Positions 21,795-34,607 of a DNA stretch of 64,000 bases are shown here, piece after piece. Positions within the stretch are counted from its first letter, which is position 1. Each line of letters begins with the position of its first letter. This DNA comes from Cynocephalus volans. Its lineage: Eukaryota; Chordata; Mammalia; Dermoptera; Cynocephalidae. A model generated the notes under the pieces. That model had not been told where the DNA came from. It searched no databases and saw only the letters and a program-made list of their open reading frames with translations. The stretch is from assembly GCF_027409185.1 (NCBI RefSeq), contig NC_084469.1:77597918-77661917 (forward strand). Direction: 5' to 3'. The position numbers and the translations under genes are program-made.

Positions 21795-23485
21795 AATGTT
21801 CATAGTGATTATGCATTTCTGGGAAGTAATTTTAAAATTGACTTTTTCAAGATGGTGATTAGCTTTAAGAGGCAAGGACAGGTTTTTGATCAGGAAAGGC
21901 CTACACTGGGCTTCAAGAATGCTGCAACGTTCTATTTCTTGACTTAGGTGGTGGTTACACAGCCGTTCCCTGTATAATTATTTATTAAACTATATTTATG
22001 ATTGTGTATAAAAAATAAATAAATAAAACTGACTTTTACTTTCTTCTTTAAACCTTTCAGCATTGTCTTATTTATAATTATGTATTGTATAATTAAAATA
22101 TACAGTAAACTTTTGTTCATGTGGTGTGGGCAGGAGAGGAAGGAAAAAGTTTCTTGTGAGACAGTGGAAGTTTGAAATGCACGAAAAGGCAACAGACCTG
22201 GTTCCCACCAGATCATCAATAAAGACTGTCAACTAAGCCAGAGATAACATTTTCAGTGCCCCTAAGTAATTCTCCAAAGTAGAAAGAAACTATGTAGCTA
22301 TTCGAAAAGAAGCATTATGAGATGGAAAATTGAAACAGACTACTAAGCTAAATCTACTGTAAAATGTGCATGTTTTCCTTTGAAAAATAAAACTATGATA
22401 CATTGAGAAGGGAAGAAAAACCTGAAAATATTATATAAATCACCTCTTCAGACCTATGTATGTATTCGTAGTTTCATAACTTCAGAAAATATTGTGTTCA
22501 CTTAGCAGACATGTAACATGGAAATACGATTTGCTATAAAATTCTAAGTTGCCATTTTTAAAAAAATATACATAAAATTCTTCAGTACTCAAAACAGATG
22601 TAACCGATGACATCCACTCACTATGTCCAGTTCTTTAAAAAATAAACTCTACACCCACCTAGGTAAGTACACATGTAATATTCAGCTTTGTGGGCGCAAT
22701 GTCACGAAGCCATTCTAGCTGTCAGCATTCTTGTAGAAAAACAATAGGACAGGGAAAACACAAGTTCTGGTGCTTCTTGTTAACATTTACCATATGATCC
22801 TAGGGTTAGAGATGGCACTGCTAAATATTCATGTCAGAACAGGAAGGAAGACACATCCTTCTAATTTTGAAAAGGCTATACACAAAGGGTGAAGAAACGT
22901 CAATGTAGTTATCTTAATTACTTCAAAACAAGTGATTTTTAGTTTGCCTTATGGTCCTTATGTTCTTGTTCCCTCTATAGATCTACGATGGCTCCCTGGG
23001 ACACCAAATTTTATATTTCTCCCTTTTTTTTTTAAGAAAAAAAAAGAGTTCTTTAAACTTTAAGTGTATGCAAGTATTTTTTAAAGATAATATAACTATT
23101 AAAGCACTAAGAAATAGGCATGATCAGAGTAATCAACTCGTACACTTCAAAATAATTTTATGTTAGGTGAATTACACCTCAATGATAAAAAAAAAAATAC
23201 AGGCAAAAAAGATACAATCACACTGATTAAAAAAAAAAAAACATGGTGGTGGGAAATATGACCTCCAACATCCAACATACTCTTTAAGTGTCTGATTCAA
23301 AACTTTTAAATTACTTTTGGATAATTTGTTGTTTTGAACTATCTGCACCACTTCTTTCTCTCCATTCACATACATACAAGGCATCTCATTCAATCTGCTG
23401 GTTGACTTGAAGTTCTCATCTAAAAAATAACAGCAAGAATATTTTTCTTTGGCTAACTCATTGAATTATGAGAATTAAATGAGAG
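21795..23485. other. Intron stretch without recognised features
   Basis: AT-rich. Simple A-runs near 23030 and 23230. I see no gene, repeat family or motif cluster that stands out. Confidence 0.4.
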
Positions 23486-23489
23486 AGGT

Positions 23490-24360
23490 AAAAAGATGGA
23501 CAATAAGTGTTGGCAAGGTTCTACAGAAACTGAAACTCTCATACACTGCTAGTGAAATGTGATATGATACAGTCACTTCAGAAAAGTTTGGTAGTTCCTC
23601 AAAAAGTTAAATGTAATCATATGACCCAGCAATTCTACTCCAAGGTACATGCTCAAGAGAAATGAAAATATATGTCCACAGAAATGTTTATGAATGTTTA
23701 TAGCAGCATTATTCAAAATAGCCAAAAAGTAGAAACAACCAAATGTCCGTCACCTAATAAAAGGATAAAATGTGGTATATCCATACAATAGAATATTATT
23801 CAGCCATAAAAAGAAATAAAATACCTTCTATCACATAAATAAACTTCGAAAACATTATGCTAAATGGAAGAAGCCAGTTACAAAGACCACATATGGTAGG
23901 ATTCCATTTACATGAAATGTCCATAATAGGCAAACCCATAAACACAGAAAGTAGATTAGTAATTGCTTAGGGCTGGGAGTGGATGGGAGGAAACGGGGAG
24001 TGACGATTAATGGACACAGGGTTCCTCTTAGAAGGGATGAAAACATTCTGAAATTTTTTTTTTTTTTTTTAAAGATGACCGGTAAGGGGATCTTAACCCT
24101 TGACTTGATGTTGTCAGCACCACACTCTCCGAAGTGAGCTAACCGGCCATCGCTATGGGATCCGAACCCATGGCCTTGGTGTTATCAGCACCACACTCTC
24201 CCGAGTGAGCCACAGGCCAGCCCAAAAACATTCTAAAATTTGACCTTAGTGGTGATAGTTACATACCCTGTTAATATTTTAAAAAACACACTGAACCGTA
24301 TACTTTAAATGGGTGAATCGTATGATATGTAAATTATATCTCGATAAGCCTATTTTTTAA
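23490..24360 (+). mobile_element. Ancient L1M 3' end, split by a tRNA-SINE
   Basis: ORF2 3' end (GACCCAGCAATTCTACTCC, then ATGTGGTATATCCATACAATAG, then AACATTATGCTAAATGG) and 3' UTR. It ends TGTAAATTATATCTCGATAAG plus an A-rich tail, with a SINE inserted at 24057-24225. Confidence 0.88.
24057..24225 (-). mobile_element. Colugo-type tRNA-SINE, two-unit, antisense
   Basis: In the minus direction: GGGCTGGCCTGTGGCTCAC head, TGATAACACCAAGGCC, GGGTTCGGATCCCATAGCG, a second unit with TGACAACATCAAGTCAAGGG, then GGTCATCTTT and a polyA. The two tRNA-Ile-like units lie head to tail. Target duplication aaacattctgaaattt at 24041-24056 and, with one change, 24226-24241. Confidence 0.9.
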
Positions 24361-25199
24361 AAAAGAGTTGTCATCTCTAATTGGGGAAGTAGGGGAGGAG
24401 TAGGGTGGAGGGTCATTATTTCCCATTATAGTCCTTCTGTACAATGTGATTATTTTTAACACATGAATGTTATTAATGTGATGAAAAAAATTAAAGTAAT
24501 TCTTGGAAAAATTACATGCAAACCAATACAGACATCATACAGTACACATCCTTTCCTCATAAAGTTAAATCTAAAGGAACAAGTCAATATATTTTTCCTT
24601 AGAGGGCACTACATAGACAAAATAAATGATGACTCATATTGCTACTGGTAACAAGGAGCATCCTTCCTACACATGTGTATGTATATGTGGGTGTACATAT
24701 GTGTGCATGTGTGTGTATACATACATAGACATACTTATATATGAAATATACATAGAGAGAGACATATTTATAAATGAATCTCCCTCCCACAGGGAAATAA
24801 ATAAAATGTGTCCACCACGCAAAATGAAAAACATATTCTCAGGACATGAATCAATCCTTCCACAAGTATTACAAGAGAACTTATGGTGGCAAAAATTGCA
24901 CCGTACTCTGTAGAAACAGTTGCAAACAGAGTTCCCACCTTCCAGGGATTCACCATCAAAGAGACACCAAGTACTCCAATGCCATGGCCAAGAACAAACT
25001 GACCAGAAACTGAAGTAATAAATGGGCACAATGAAAGGGAAGGATTTGTAGTGGCAGAAACTTCAGAGCTGAATCTTAAGATGGAACTCCCCCTATATGA
25101 TTTGGGGGTGGGGGGCATGGGATGAGGGTGTAAGGGAAAGTTGAAGGAGGTATCCCTCACAAAGTGAAATAGTAAATAGCTGGGGCTGGAAAGGGGGAA
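24355..25199. other. Intron stretch with an alternating TG/TA tract
   Basis: An imperfect (TG/TA)-rich simple repeat lies at about 24673-24760. No gene or named repeat otherwise. Confidence 0.5.
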
Positions 25200-25660
25200 G
25201 CGGGTAAGGTCAGAACTGGGAGTGGTGGCTGGTTACATTAGATGTGCTCTGGAAACCTGTGGCACTTGGACTTTATTCTACAGGCAACAGGGATACATTT
25301 AATTAAGACCTACATTGAATCAAAGTCAAACCAGAGTCAAATAATAAGAAAAACCACTTTGTAAGAAAAGTGAAAGATGGACTGGCAAAAAAAAGAGGAT
25401 GTTCGGGGGAAGAGAAAAATAGAGGAACGAAAACCAGTTAGGAGACTATTGCAATTTTGTTGGAAGGAAGTATTCTGAGTTAACCTAAACTACAGAAGAA
25501 GCAGTAGAAATGAGTAAAAATGATCAGATTTTAGAGCTGTTGACAGACTGTATGGTCGTTGATTGAAGACAGAAGATGAGAGAAAGGAAGGAGGACACCA
25601 AGATTTCCAGAGAGGACTCAGTATTGATCTGGGTAAGGGTAGAAACTATTAATTGATGGT
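25200..25660 (+). mobile_element. Unassigned ancient mammalian repeat
   Basis: GGACTTTATTCTACAGGCAACAG, AACCAGTTAGGAGACTATTGCA and related wording recur in many mammalian introns. Related pieces are at about 30300-31000, 54880-55010 and 56620-57020. I recognise the consensus but cannot name it reliably. Confidence 0.5.
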
Positions 25661-25769
25661 GGTGTATTTTGAAAGACACTAAGCTAGGAGTTTCACCTGG
25701 TTTATCTCAAGATAGTAAAGTACAGAAGAACACAGTCGACTTACCTCAGTACAATGTAGAGGCTTCTCA

Positions 25770-26015
25770 GTACAACGCATTGCACAGATTCAGGAGCCAG
25801 ACAGCCTGTGTTCAAATCCCAGCTCTACCAGCTACTAGCTGGAGAACTTTCAGCACATTACTTACCTCTGCCCCCAGTTTCTTCATCAGTGAAATGGAGA
25901 TAATAATAAGACCTATTTCATAGGGTTAACATGGTATTAAGTGAGGTAAAGTGCTTAGAAGAGTGCCTTGTACACATTAAGTGCCGTATCAGTGCTTGCC
26001 ATTTCTATTATGGCA
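25770..26015 (+). mobile_element. MIR, nearly complete
   Basis: Tracks the MIR consensus from the tRNA-like head through TTCAAATCCCAGCTCTACCAG, CAGTTTCTTCATCAGTGAAATGG, ATAGGGTTAACATGG and AAGTGCTTAGAAGAGTGCC. Confidence 0.88.
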
Positions 26016-26034
26016 TCTACACGACAATGTATGA

Positions 26035-26165
26035 TGTCCATTTTACAGAATAAGAAACTTAGGCTCAGAGAAACCCTGTTGCTTACACAGATAGAGGCAG
26101 AAACCATATCTGTCTGGCTTCAAAGATGATGTTATTTTCACTGTGCTATGCTGCTTCCTGAGCTG
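26035..26165 (-). mobile_element. MIR fragment, antisense
   Basis: CCATTTTACAGAATAAGAAACTTAGGCTCAGAG followed by TGTCTGGCTTCAAAGATGATG is the complement of MIR. Confidence 0.8.
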
Positions 26166-26334
26166 CTGATTGAATTATCCACTCCATGAAGCACATGAAA
26201 TGCTCAAACTGCCAGTGCCCACATTAAGAGCACATTCGTTTTTGCCTTGATTTCCAAAAATACCTAAATAAAAAGAGGGTGGTCAATGCACCATATTTGG
26301 AGGTGAGCCGACTACTGCCTCAGGACTTAGTGAG

Positions 26335-26595
26335 GATGTAACCTCCTCCATGAGGTCTTCCCTGATGCCCTGAGCATGGGTTAGTTGATTTGCACTCACT
26401 GCACACACAGCAAACTATGCATTTCCCATTCTAAGCACTTATACCACTATTTTGAAACTATTTCCTGATTTCTCTGTCCTACTAACTATAAACCCTATGA
26501 GTTCAGGGGCTGTTCATCTTTTTCACTGCAATATCCCCTGCTTCTAACAACAACCTAGAACATTACAGTGCTAATTAAATGTGTCGAATGGATGA
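26335..26595 (+). mobile_element. L2 fragment
   Basis: ACCTCCTCCATGAGGTCTTCCCTGATG is the LINE-2 3' wording. It continues to a degraded CCTATGAGTTCAGGGGCTG and CCTAGAACATTACAGTGC tail. Confidence 0.8.
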
Positions 26596-29219
26596 TTCAA
26601 AGTTCCAATCCTGGTCTTAAATATGCTTGTCTCAAAGGATTATATTACATGGTAACAGAGTCCATGTCCCTTGGCCAGTCTGAAATAACAGATAAAAATC
26701 CCATTTCCAGTCATACATTAATTGAATGTGACAGAAACCACTGGCTGCCCACTCAACAGCTACTCTTTCTCTTTCCGTGCTAATGAGGGCAGCAATGAGC
26801 CCAGATGCAAGGAATGGATCATGAGCTCTCTAAGCCAGGCATGGAAATCTCATTCCTTTTGCCAGATACTTCTTTTCCCAGTCTCCCTTGTAATTGGGAA
26901 CAGCCAATTAATCCAGATCTGCCCAATGGGACATAGGTTGCTAGGGAGGTGGTGGGAAAGATATTCCTCCTAATATAGAAACTCCTTTTTATTTTATTTT
27001 CCCATCCTCTTTTTCCTGATTTGAACACTGTTACATGAGGACATGATACTTGGCATTGTCGCAACCATCTTGCGATTACTAGATTACAAGTCAAAGGACC
27101 AAAAAGCCCACATGCTAAAGATGGCAAAGCAGAAACCCAGAAAGTGTCAGCGTTTGGTAGCATCAGTAAGCCACCGCTCTACATGAACTTTCTTCTTCCA
27201 GACAGCTTCTGATGTGGGAAAAGTCATGTCTTTACTGTTCAATCCACTGTTAAATGGGAATTCTGTTATTTTCAGCCAACATTTTTCAAACTGATATACT
27301 GAGCAAAGGCACAAAACATTATAATGCATATCAACTTTAATGTGATATTGGCCACCTAACCTGAGTTGTAGACAATTGGGCTTTGCAATCAAATGAACAC
27401 TGGACTTTTCTGTTCTAGGGGAAGAGAACTGTCATTTTGGAAACATTAAAGAATCCCTACATCACCACAGCATGTCAGTTCCTCTCAAATTTTGTAAAGA
27501 GGGTTCATAACATGCAGAACAGAATACATAGTACTAGGAATCTAAATTAATTCCTTTTAAAAGTTAGAATATGAATCTCTTATTCATGAGGAAAACTAAA
27601 TAATAGGCCAGAAATCCAGAATCTGAAGTTGTGGTAATAACTAGCTTTTTTACCTTCCAAAACATGTTACCAAGTGCAAAACTTCATGTCTTAAGGAGAA
27701 AGGAAAGTTCTGGCAGGAAACTTCATTGTTGGATTTGACCAGGGTAATACCACTAAACCAAGAAATATTTTTTTTTAGTATTTTCCATTCTAAACACTTT
27801 TTAAAAATATTTTATCATGAGTTGATTCAAATGAGGGAGTTAAATTTCCAAAAATACCTTCAATTTGTAGAATTCACGTGCTTCTTTGTATGCATAATGT
27901 GTAGAATTGTGTACGTTAGTACCATTTTTGCTGTTTTGTTTTTGTTATTATTATTTGTTTTTTTACCTTCTTTCTGATCAGTTTTCCATTAATATAAAAC
28001 TCTTTTATTCTAGCTGAAGTAAGTTACATTTTAAAATTTAAAAATTCTAGAGAAAATCCTCACGTAATGCTCTTTACAATAACTCAAGAGTGCTGCCATG
28101 GTAGACATGAGACAAACGCAAACCTTTTTCTGAGACACCTTGAAGTGTCATGTATAGCTTTTTTATGTTATCTCTGTATAATTCATATTTCAAGATGACA
28201 GGTTAAACCACACAATTACTGTCTATAAAAGCCTTAAATGATACCAAACATCTCAAAATAACTACAACTTTGTCCAAGAGTTCTCAGACTCTGGCCTCAA
28301 AGCCAAGTAAGTAACTGAGGAGAAGATCCTCCTTTGTTGAGGAGTGGATAATTATCTCTAATCTTCCACACTGGATTCTCCTCAGAGACTATCAACTCTA
28401 CACGTAGCCCTGTATTTAGTTCACCTTTAAAAAAAGGCAGCCAAGCCATGTCAGAGATTTGGCTCTAAACAAATACAAGTTAAATAAGAAACAGACTGAA
28501 AGCAGAGCTCCCTCTAGGATTTGAGGTGTTAGGGCTCTGCCATTAGACTAGGCTGGTATTTAAGTCCCTTTATGTCTTCAAATCTCCTTTTTTTCCTTAC
28601 TCCTTCATTCCTTTCCCTGCAACAATGCTCCTTCTTCCCCTCTGCGCAGCATATTTCTTCAGGAGCCAAAAATGTCAAACATTTCCATGGGTAAACAGAA
28701 ATCTGCTGGCCCTTTTTTTTTTTTTTAATGCCTTCCATTATTATGAGAGGTGACAATGTAATCTTCCTCAGGCATCTCTCTTGCCATCCATGCCAGGCAG
28801 GTCATTCTCCTTTTATCAGAAAGAAGAGTGGGTCATCGCATTTTAGTGCATGTTGACACCACTGCTAATAAAAGCAAGATAAGAAGTCACTGCCCTTAAG
28901 GTGCCTTAACCTCTACTTTGCCTAAAATCTACTTCATAGTTCCTACACTGGGGTTGGAAGTGGAAAGTGATTTTCTACCACACTGCCTCCATCACACAAA
29001 TCTCAACCAGGTAACAGGATATCTGTAAAGTGCAGTAGGACACCTAACTCAGGAGGTCACTCCTCTCTCATTAGGGGTAGCAACATGGTTCCTTTACGAA
29101 GGTGACAATGAGCTAGGACATTGACTTCTCAAATAAACAGCAGAGGCATGAACAAGGCAATTCCATTTGAATCATGTGTCTGTAAATGGTAGTAGTAAAC
29201 TTAGAGAACTACTAATCAG
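26596..29219. other. Intron stretch without recognised features
   Basis: About 2.6 kb with no gene and no repeat that I can name. T-run at 28711-28726. Open frames here are short and unsupported. Confidence 0.4.
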
Positions 29220-29390
29220 CGGATTTCAAACTTTTCAAGGTTGCAACTATCAATTTGAAAGAAATCTTACCCAAAAGTACAGACAAATAAAATACATAAT
29301 CAGAAGCTGAGCTGTTCTCAGGCCCCCACCTCCAACAGCAGGGCCCTATGGGGTACTCAGGTCACAGTTTGAAAATCACTGACCCACTGC
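29220..29390. mobile_element. Possible degraded hAT MITE
   Basis: The ends look like GATTTCAAACTTTTCAAGG and CAGTTTGAAAATCACTGACC, resembling imperfect inverted termini of MER5-type elements. Weak. Confidence 0.3.
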
Positions 29391-29594
29391 CTGCACACCA
29401 TTTGAGAAGTTCAAAACGAGATTGTGTTGTTTATTCTTTCATTTCTTTATCTTCTTTCTTCTTCTCTTAATACCAATTACTGAACTCTCCTCTAGATCAC
29501 TCTCACATTTAAAATTCTCACTTAGATCCCAAATTCACTCACAGATAATCTAAGAAACACACTATAAAACAAGACCCTTTTTACAACCTATCTT

Positions 29595-29960
29595 GACAAA
29601 GATTTATACGCCTTTTCCAGGAAGTAATTTGGCAATATGCATCAAGGGCCTTAAAAAATATCCTATCTTTTGACCCAGCTGTTTACTTCTAGGAATTTAT
29701 TAATAAAAATAAATAAAGCACATACAGATGTTTAAACACACTGGCTCAACACACCATTATTTATGCTAACAATGAAACAGGCTGAATGGTCAACAATAGG
29801 CTACTATTTAAATAAATCATTATATCCATATGATGTCTCTACTGTGGTTTGGCATTAAAATGCTTCTAATATAATGAAAAATGCAAAAAATCATGACAAT
29901 GCTATACAGTATAATCTGAAAAATGTAACAATAAATGGATGGATAGGGAGACTATAAAAT
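29595..29960 (+). mobile_element. Ancient L1M 3' end fragment
   Basis: GACCCAGCTGTTTACTTCTAGG, a CAACACACCATTATTTATGC block and a late ORF2/3' UTR-like region. Heavily diverged. Confidence 0.65.
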
Positions 29961-30299
29961 TTACTTACTGATTGGGAATACTAAATTTGGCATTATCCTC
30001 CTTGCCAAAAGACACATCACATGTTGGATTATAAAAAAAAGAAACATAAAAGTTTATCTAGAGCTAACTTGCTCACTGATACTATATGGTAGTGGTAATT
30101 ATTGGGAAATTAATATACTATTTCTATTTTCTAATGTTTTCATGCTTCACCATCCCTTTCTGGTTATCTGAGCTAGGCCAAAGGGAGAAGTCAAAACGCA
30201 GTATTTTGACTGAAGAGCTCTTCAAAAGGCATACTGTCCAATCTGATTATATTTAAAGTCCATGATAAATCTGGCTCTCCATGTTTCCAAAAGTGTATG

Positions 30300-31000
30300 C
30301 TATAACAGATGACCGCTTATTGAGTGCTTGTGTTGTGCCAGACACTATGCTAGATATTGAAAATACAAGAGGGGAATAAAAACACAGTTCTCGTCCTCAA
30401 GGAGCTCAGGGACTAGAAAAGTAGAGGGACAAACAGATAGAGTGAGGTAAAAGCTAAGAAAGTGTGAACCACACTGAGGATGGCAGAATCTGAGAGAAGT
30501 TTCAGAAGAGGTGGCATTTGAGGAAATTGTTGAAAGAAATGTCATTTTAGCTGCCAGTGAGAAGGGAGGAGAACAGTCCAGAGAGAGAGACATGCATGTG
30601 TAAAAGCACAGAGGCATATGTAAGGGCTGGAGGAGACCACTTTCTTACAGCAGGAGTATAGGGGGTAAAGTTATAGGGGCGACAGGCTAGGGGAGGGGGT
30701 TAACAGAGATAATAAATAAATGAGACTGAAACAACAGGAACCTCATATAGCAAGCCCAGGGGTCTGAATTTTAACATGTAGCCAGCAGCAAATTTCTGAG
30801 AAATTATAAACAGTCGAGTGACATGATCACTTTCCATTTTTAAAGATGGCAAGGGAGAAGAATTTGATGGAAGGGGAACCACAGGCCTAGAGCCTAGGGA
30901 AATAAAAAGGGCCTGAACATAGCAGTGGCATGAAGATGAAGAGAAGAAAGAAGGAAAGACATTAGGAGAAAGGCTGGAACTTGGTGACCAACTGGAAGGG
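30300..31000 (+). mobile_element. Unassigned ancient mammalian repeat
   Basis: Starts CTTATTGAGTGCTTGTGTTGTGCC, followed by TCCTCAAGGAGCTCAGGG, AAGTTTCAGAAGAGGTGGC and AGCACAGAGGCATATGTAAGG, then AGTGACATGATCACTTTCC. Same consensus as 25200-25660. Confidence 0.5.
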
Positions 31001-31079
31001 GAGCAGGAGGCAGCATGCAGCCCCCTTTTATCTGGAAGCCTCTTCCCCCATCTTTCCAGGGCTCTCACCATGCCTCTCA

Positions 31080-31430
31080 GTTAGTTCTCTCCTAGAAAGA
31101 ACCTTCCACTGATAGCTCTTCCTTGACCACCCAAATAACTCTGATTCCTCTTACCCTGATTTCTTTTTCATCATAGTATTGAGAACTACCAAAACGTGCA
31201 TACTTGTTCCCTGTACCAGCCAGCTTCCAAACAACAAAAAACAAAAGTAAACATTTGTTTACTTGTTTTATGTCCTTCCCTCAAGAATGTGAGCTCCATG
31301 AAGGCAGGTACTGCCTTTCTAATTCACGGCTGATTCCAGAACTTAAACCAGGACCTGCCACATAGTAAGAGCTCAATAAATATTTGTTGAGTGAGTGAAT
31401 GAATGAATGAATAAATGAACAGGAAGGAGG
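31080..31430 (+). mobile_element. L2 3' end
   Basis: GTGAGCTCCATGAAGGCAGG, CCTGCCACATAGTAAGAGCTC and AATAAATATTTGTTGAGTGAG followed by GAAT repeats form the classical LINE-2 3' terminus. Confidence 0.9.
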
Positions 31431-31606
31431 GAAAGTGGGATAAGGAAGGTAGGCAAGTTACTCAGATTTGTGGTTTGAGTGCTTGACTAACGTGAGGTCA
31501 TGAGCTAAAATCAGTAGTATGGGGAAAAAAGAAGTTGAAACACAAAGATTGACTGTGTTGGGTTCTGGTGTATTTTTTTCAGCTCAAACATTGCCTTATG
31601 ACTATT

Positions 31607-31703
31607 TTGGTTTGGTTTGGTTTGTGGGTTTTTTTGTTTCTGTTTTCTTGTTTTGGGGAGTTGGCCGGTAGGGGGATCTGAACTCTTGACCTTGGTGTTA
31701 TAA
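31607..31703 (-). mobile_element. Colugo-type tRNA-SINE, truncated, antisense
   Basis: On the minus strand the ending is ACACCAAGGTCAAGAGTTC..CCGGCCAA plus a long A/C-rich tail; the 5' part is missing. The target duplication gccttatgactatt (31593-31606) recurs at 31704-31717 with one change. Confidence 0.8.
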
Positions 31704-31784
31704 GCCTTATGGCTATTTAATACATCATTCCTACTAACACTGGATTTAAAAGAAAAGGACAAAAAAGAGATCACGGAGTACCTA

Positions 31785-31985
31785 TTATGGGCCTACAGTA
31801 CTTTACAAAAGCAAGTACTTTACAAACAGTATCTCCTTTAATCCTCACAACATTAGTATCCCTATTTTTCCACATAAAGAAACTGAGACTGAGGGGTTGA
31901 CTGACTTCCACATGTTGACACAGCTGCAAAATGGCACGAGCAAAACTAAAACTCAAGTCTCGTGACTCCCACCCCACCCGCTCCA
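31785..31985 (-). mobile_element. MIR, antisense
   Basis: CAGTATCTCCTTTAATCCTCACAAC and AAAGAAACTGAGACTGAGGGGTTGACTGAC read as reverse MIR. Confidence 0.8.
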
Positions 31986-34223
31986 TAGGCTAGAAGCAAA
32001 CCAAGATTAGTTACCAGAACTTTTCATGTACTTGAAGAATATTGTTAGGTTTTCCCTCATCCTCCACCACTTCAAGATGCTTTTCAATCCAGTGTTTCAA
32101 ATTTACAAGAAAAAATAGATTTTACTGTCATATTTTTCTATATCTAAGAAATGTATTGCATAAGATTGACCTCTGAAGTTTCTAAGACTTGATCACAGTC
32201 ACTTAAACTTCCTGTATCTGAACTTTATCATGAGGGGGAAAAAAGTCTTAAATAAGATAATAATCATACATCCAATATCCTCCCCTTCAGTTACGTATTT
32301 TAAATTTCAATCCCTGCTTCACAATCACATAAATGGGCCTCTATACCCCTTTAAAACATTACATAAAGAACAAAGTAAACATTTCATCCTGTGAGCTAAC
32401 CCCAGGTGCCACTGGGTAGCATCTAGTCCCTCAAACGAATAACTGAAAAGCTGATAGAATATGCAAGACAAGTCAGAGAGTTTAACTGGCAGAGCAGCTC
32501 AGATCTAAATTGTGCTATTTGAAACTTACACCACTTGAGACAACAGTTCACTTTCTCAGTGACAACAGATCCAACCTCTTGGCCCTGTGAAAGTCATCTG
32601 AATATATTTAACCAAAAGTAAGACAGAAAAAGAGAGAGAAAGAAAAGAAAAGAAAAGAGGCAAAAACTTCTATCTTCTGATTGAAGATATATTCAGTACT
32701 CTATTTTTTATGCACATTTGATCATACTGTTGACAGCCTTGGAAGTTAAGTAATATGGACTGCTGCACAGAGGTTTCAAACCTTGATGGAAACCAATGGC
32801 AGGCTCCTTTTGACAGTCAAATAATGACAAGCACTTTGCAGGCCAATGCCCGTCATTCACCAACATCTCCAACCTGCTCCAACTGCTGCACAGCGACTAA
32901 GTGGAGGGTCAGAGGTTAAGCTCCAAGAAGCCAGCAATGAAGGGCAACTGTCACGCACCACTGCCTATTGTGAAACAGCAAGGAGTGGCTGTCTCCTCCA
33001 GAACATGCAAAGTGTTCTCATTCTGTCCAGGCACAGACACATCTGAAGGTCCTAAATGAGACCATTGCCAATTCATGAAGCTCCAAACTGACAGCATGCC
33101 ATTCAAGCTGTCTCAAATTTTACTTTTTTTCCTATTTCAAATCACAAATGCATGCAAAGTATACAGTTAAGCATAACTCTTCAGCCACGGTTTTAAGCAT
33201 GCTATGCTTTTAGACACATACATGGCCTCAGACACATACACATTCTCAGATCCTAAAAAACAGGAAAGAAAATGCAAAATTAATGTATTCTTCTTTAAAT
33301 CAAAATGGTACAGGAAAAAACCTAGATAAGTTTTCTAGGAAAGTTCATAAGTGTCTACGAAAGAAAATAATCTTAAAAAGGACTCATTTCATCATAACAC
33401 ACTCATTACTATGAGAACTGAGAATATACCTGTATATACAGAAAATTTTATTTAATGAAAATAATATAATTTTAAGTACATAGTAGTTCATCAACACATT
33501 TTATAATTTTTTAAAAGTCTGTTTATAAAAGTATAATCCACAAACAATACAGAGTCCAGCATATGACATAAATACATCTTTATATAATTCTAAATTTGGG
33601 CTCTTATTGCTTTTTTATGAAGTGGAATTACATGATCCCACTCAGATGTGTTTGCATTAACATATAACCTGCAAAGAGATTTCTTCTTTATTGAGTAAAA
33701 AGAAATGTCTCATCTTATTTAGAAGCCATATGACTGTCACTAAAAGTGACTGACTAAGATAAAGAATTAAGTTGGACAGGTCTTCTTATATCCTTTTCCT
33801 CAACAACAGGCTTTCTAACCACAAACAGAGCCCTAAGTGGCCCTCATCAAAGACAGTTTTTTGTGATATGAACCTGGAAATGAACCTCATATAAAGGTGT
33901 TGGTCTACACCAGCTGCAGCTCTAGTGTTACTCTTTAAGCCACGATCACTATCCCTCACGATCACTATCCCTCACACTTCCTCAAATGAACCTGGGGAGA
34001 AGCAATAGCCCATCATCTATAAGAAGTAAAGCTAAAACACCCCATTATTAAAGCTTGTATAGTCAAAGGTCAACTAATTGCCCTATTCTCTAGCAACAAA
34101 ACATAACTAGTTTCTAATAAACAGTTGCAGATAGCCAAACATAAGTTATTTTAAGTAATGTATCAGCAGGTACCAACCTTCCACTCCTAGCAAACCCAGA
34201 AATTATGATGCATAAACCCAGAT
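31986..34223. other. Intron stretch, mostly unique
   Basis: Contains the candidate conserved block at 32690-33060 and a short GAAAA repeat at 32635-32658. A 16-bp local duplication (CACGATCACTATCCCT) occurs at 33943 and 33957. No gene recognised. Confidence 0.45.
32690..33060. promoter_or_regulatory. Candidate conserved non-coding element
   Basis: Repeat-free and more GC-rich than its surroundings, with MEIS-like TGACAG cores (32731 and 32810) and retained CpGs. Conservation is suspected from texture only. Confidence 0.3.
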
Positions 34224-34237
34224 TACTATATGTAGTT

Positions 34238-34339
34238 GTTTTCTGTTTTGTTTTGGTGGCTGGCTAGTACAGGGATCCAAACCCTTGATCTTGGTGTTAT
34301 AACACCATGCTCTAACCAACTGAGCTAACCAGCCAGCCC
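34238..34339 (-). mobile_element. tRNA-Ile SINE monomer, antisense
   Basis: Minus strand reads GGGCTGGCTGGTTAGCTCAG, TTGGTTAGAGCATGGTG, TTATAACACCAAGATCAAGG: a single tRNA-Ile-like unit with A/B-box spacing. Perfect target duplication tactatatgtagtt at 34224-34237 and 34340-34353. Confidence 0.9.
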
Positions 34340-34444
34340 TACTATATGTAGTTTTGATCAAGAAATATATTCCAAGCTATAACTACACATTCACATACTA
34401 TTGGGAAAGCTGCTTAAATACTATTGTTCAAAATAAAGTAATTA

Positions 34445-34593
34445 GGGCCGAGCCCGTGGCGCACTCGGTAGAGTGCTGCGCTGGGAGCGCGGCGACGCTC
34501 CCGCCGCGGGTTCGGATCCTATATAGGAATGACCGGTGCACTCACTGGCTGAGTGCCGGTCACGAAAAAACGACAAAAAATAAAAAAAATAAA
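34445..34593 (+). mobile_element. Colugo-type tRNA-SINE, deleted second unit
   Basis: GGGCCGAGCCCGTGGCGCAC head, GC-rich anticodon part, GGGTTCGGATCCTATATAGG, then a second unit cut short to GCACTCACTGGCTGAGTGCC followed by GGTCACGA and an A-rich tail. Perfect duplication aaataaagtaatta at 34431-34444 and 34594-34607. Confidence 0.93.
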
Positions 34594-34607
34594 AAATAAA
34601 GTAATTA

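Noticed and set aside
34445..34540. Functional tRNA genes at the SINE heads
   Set aside because: Similarity to tRNA-Ile is clear, but the units are followed by SINE bodies, A-rich tails and target duplications and lack intact cloverleaf pairing.
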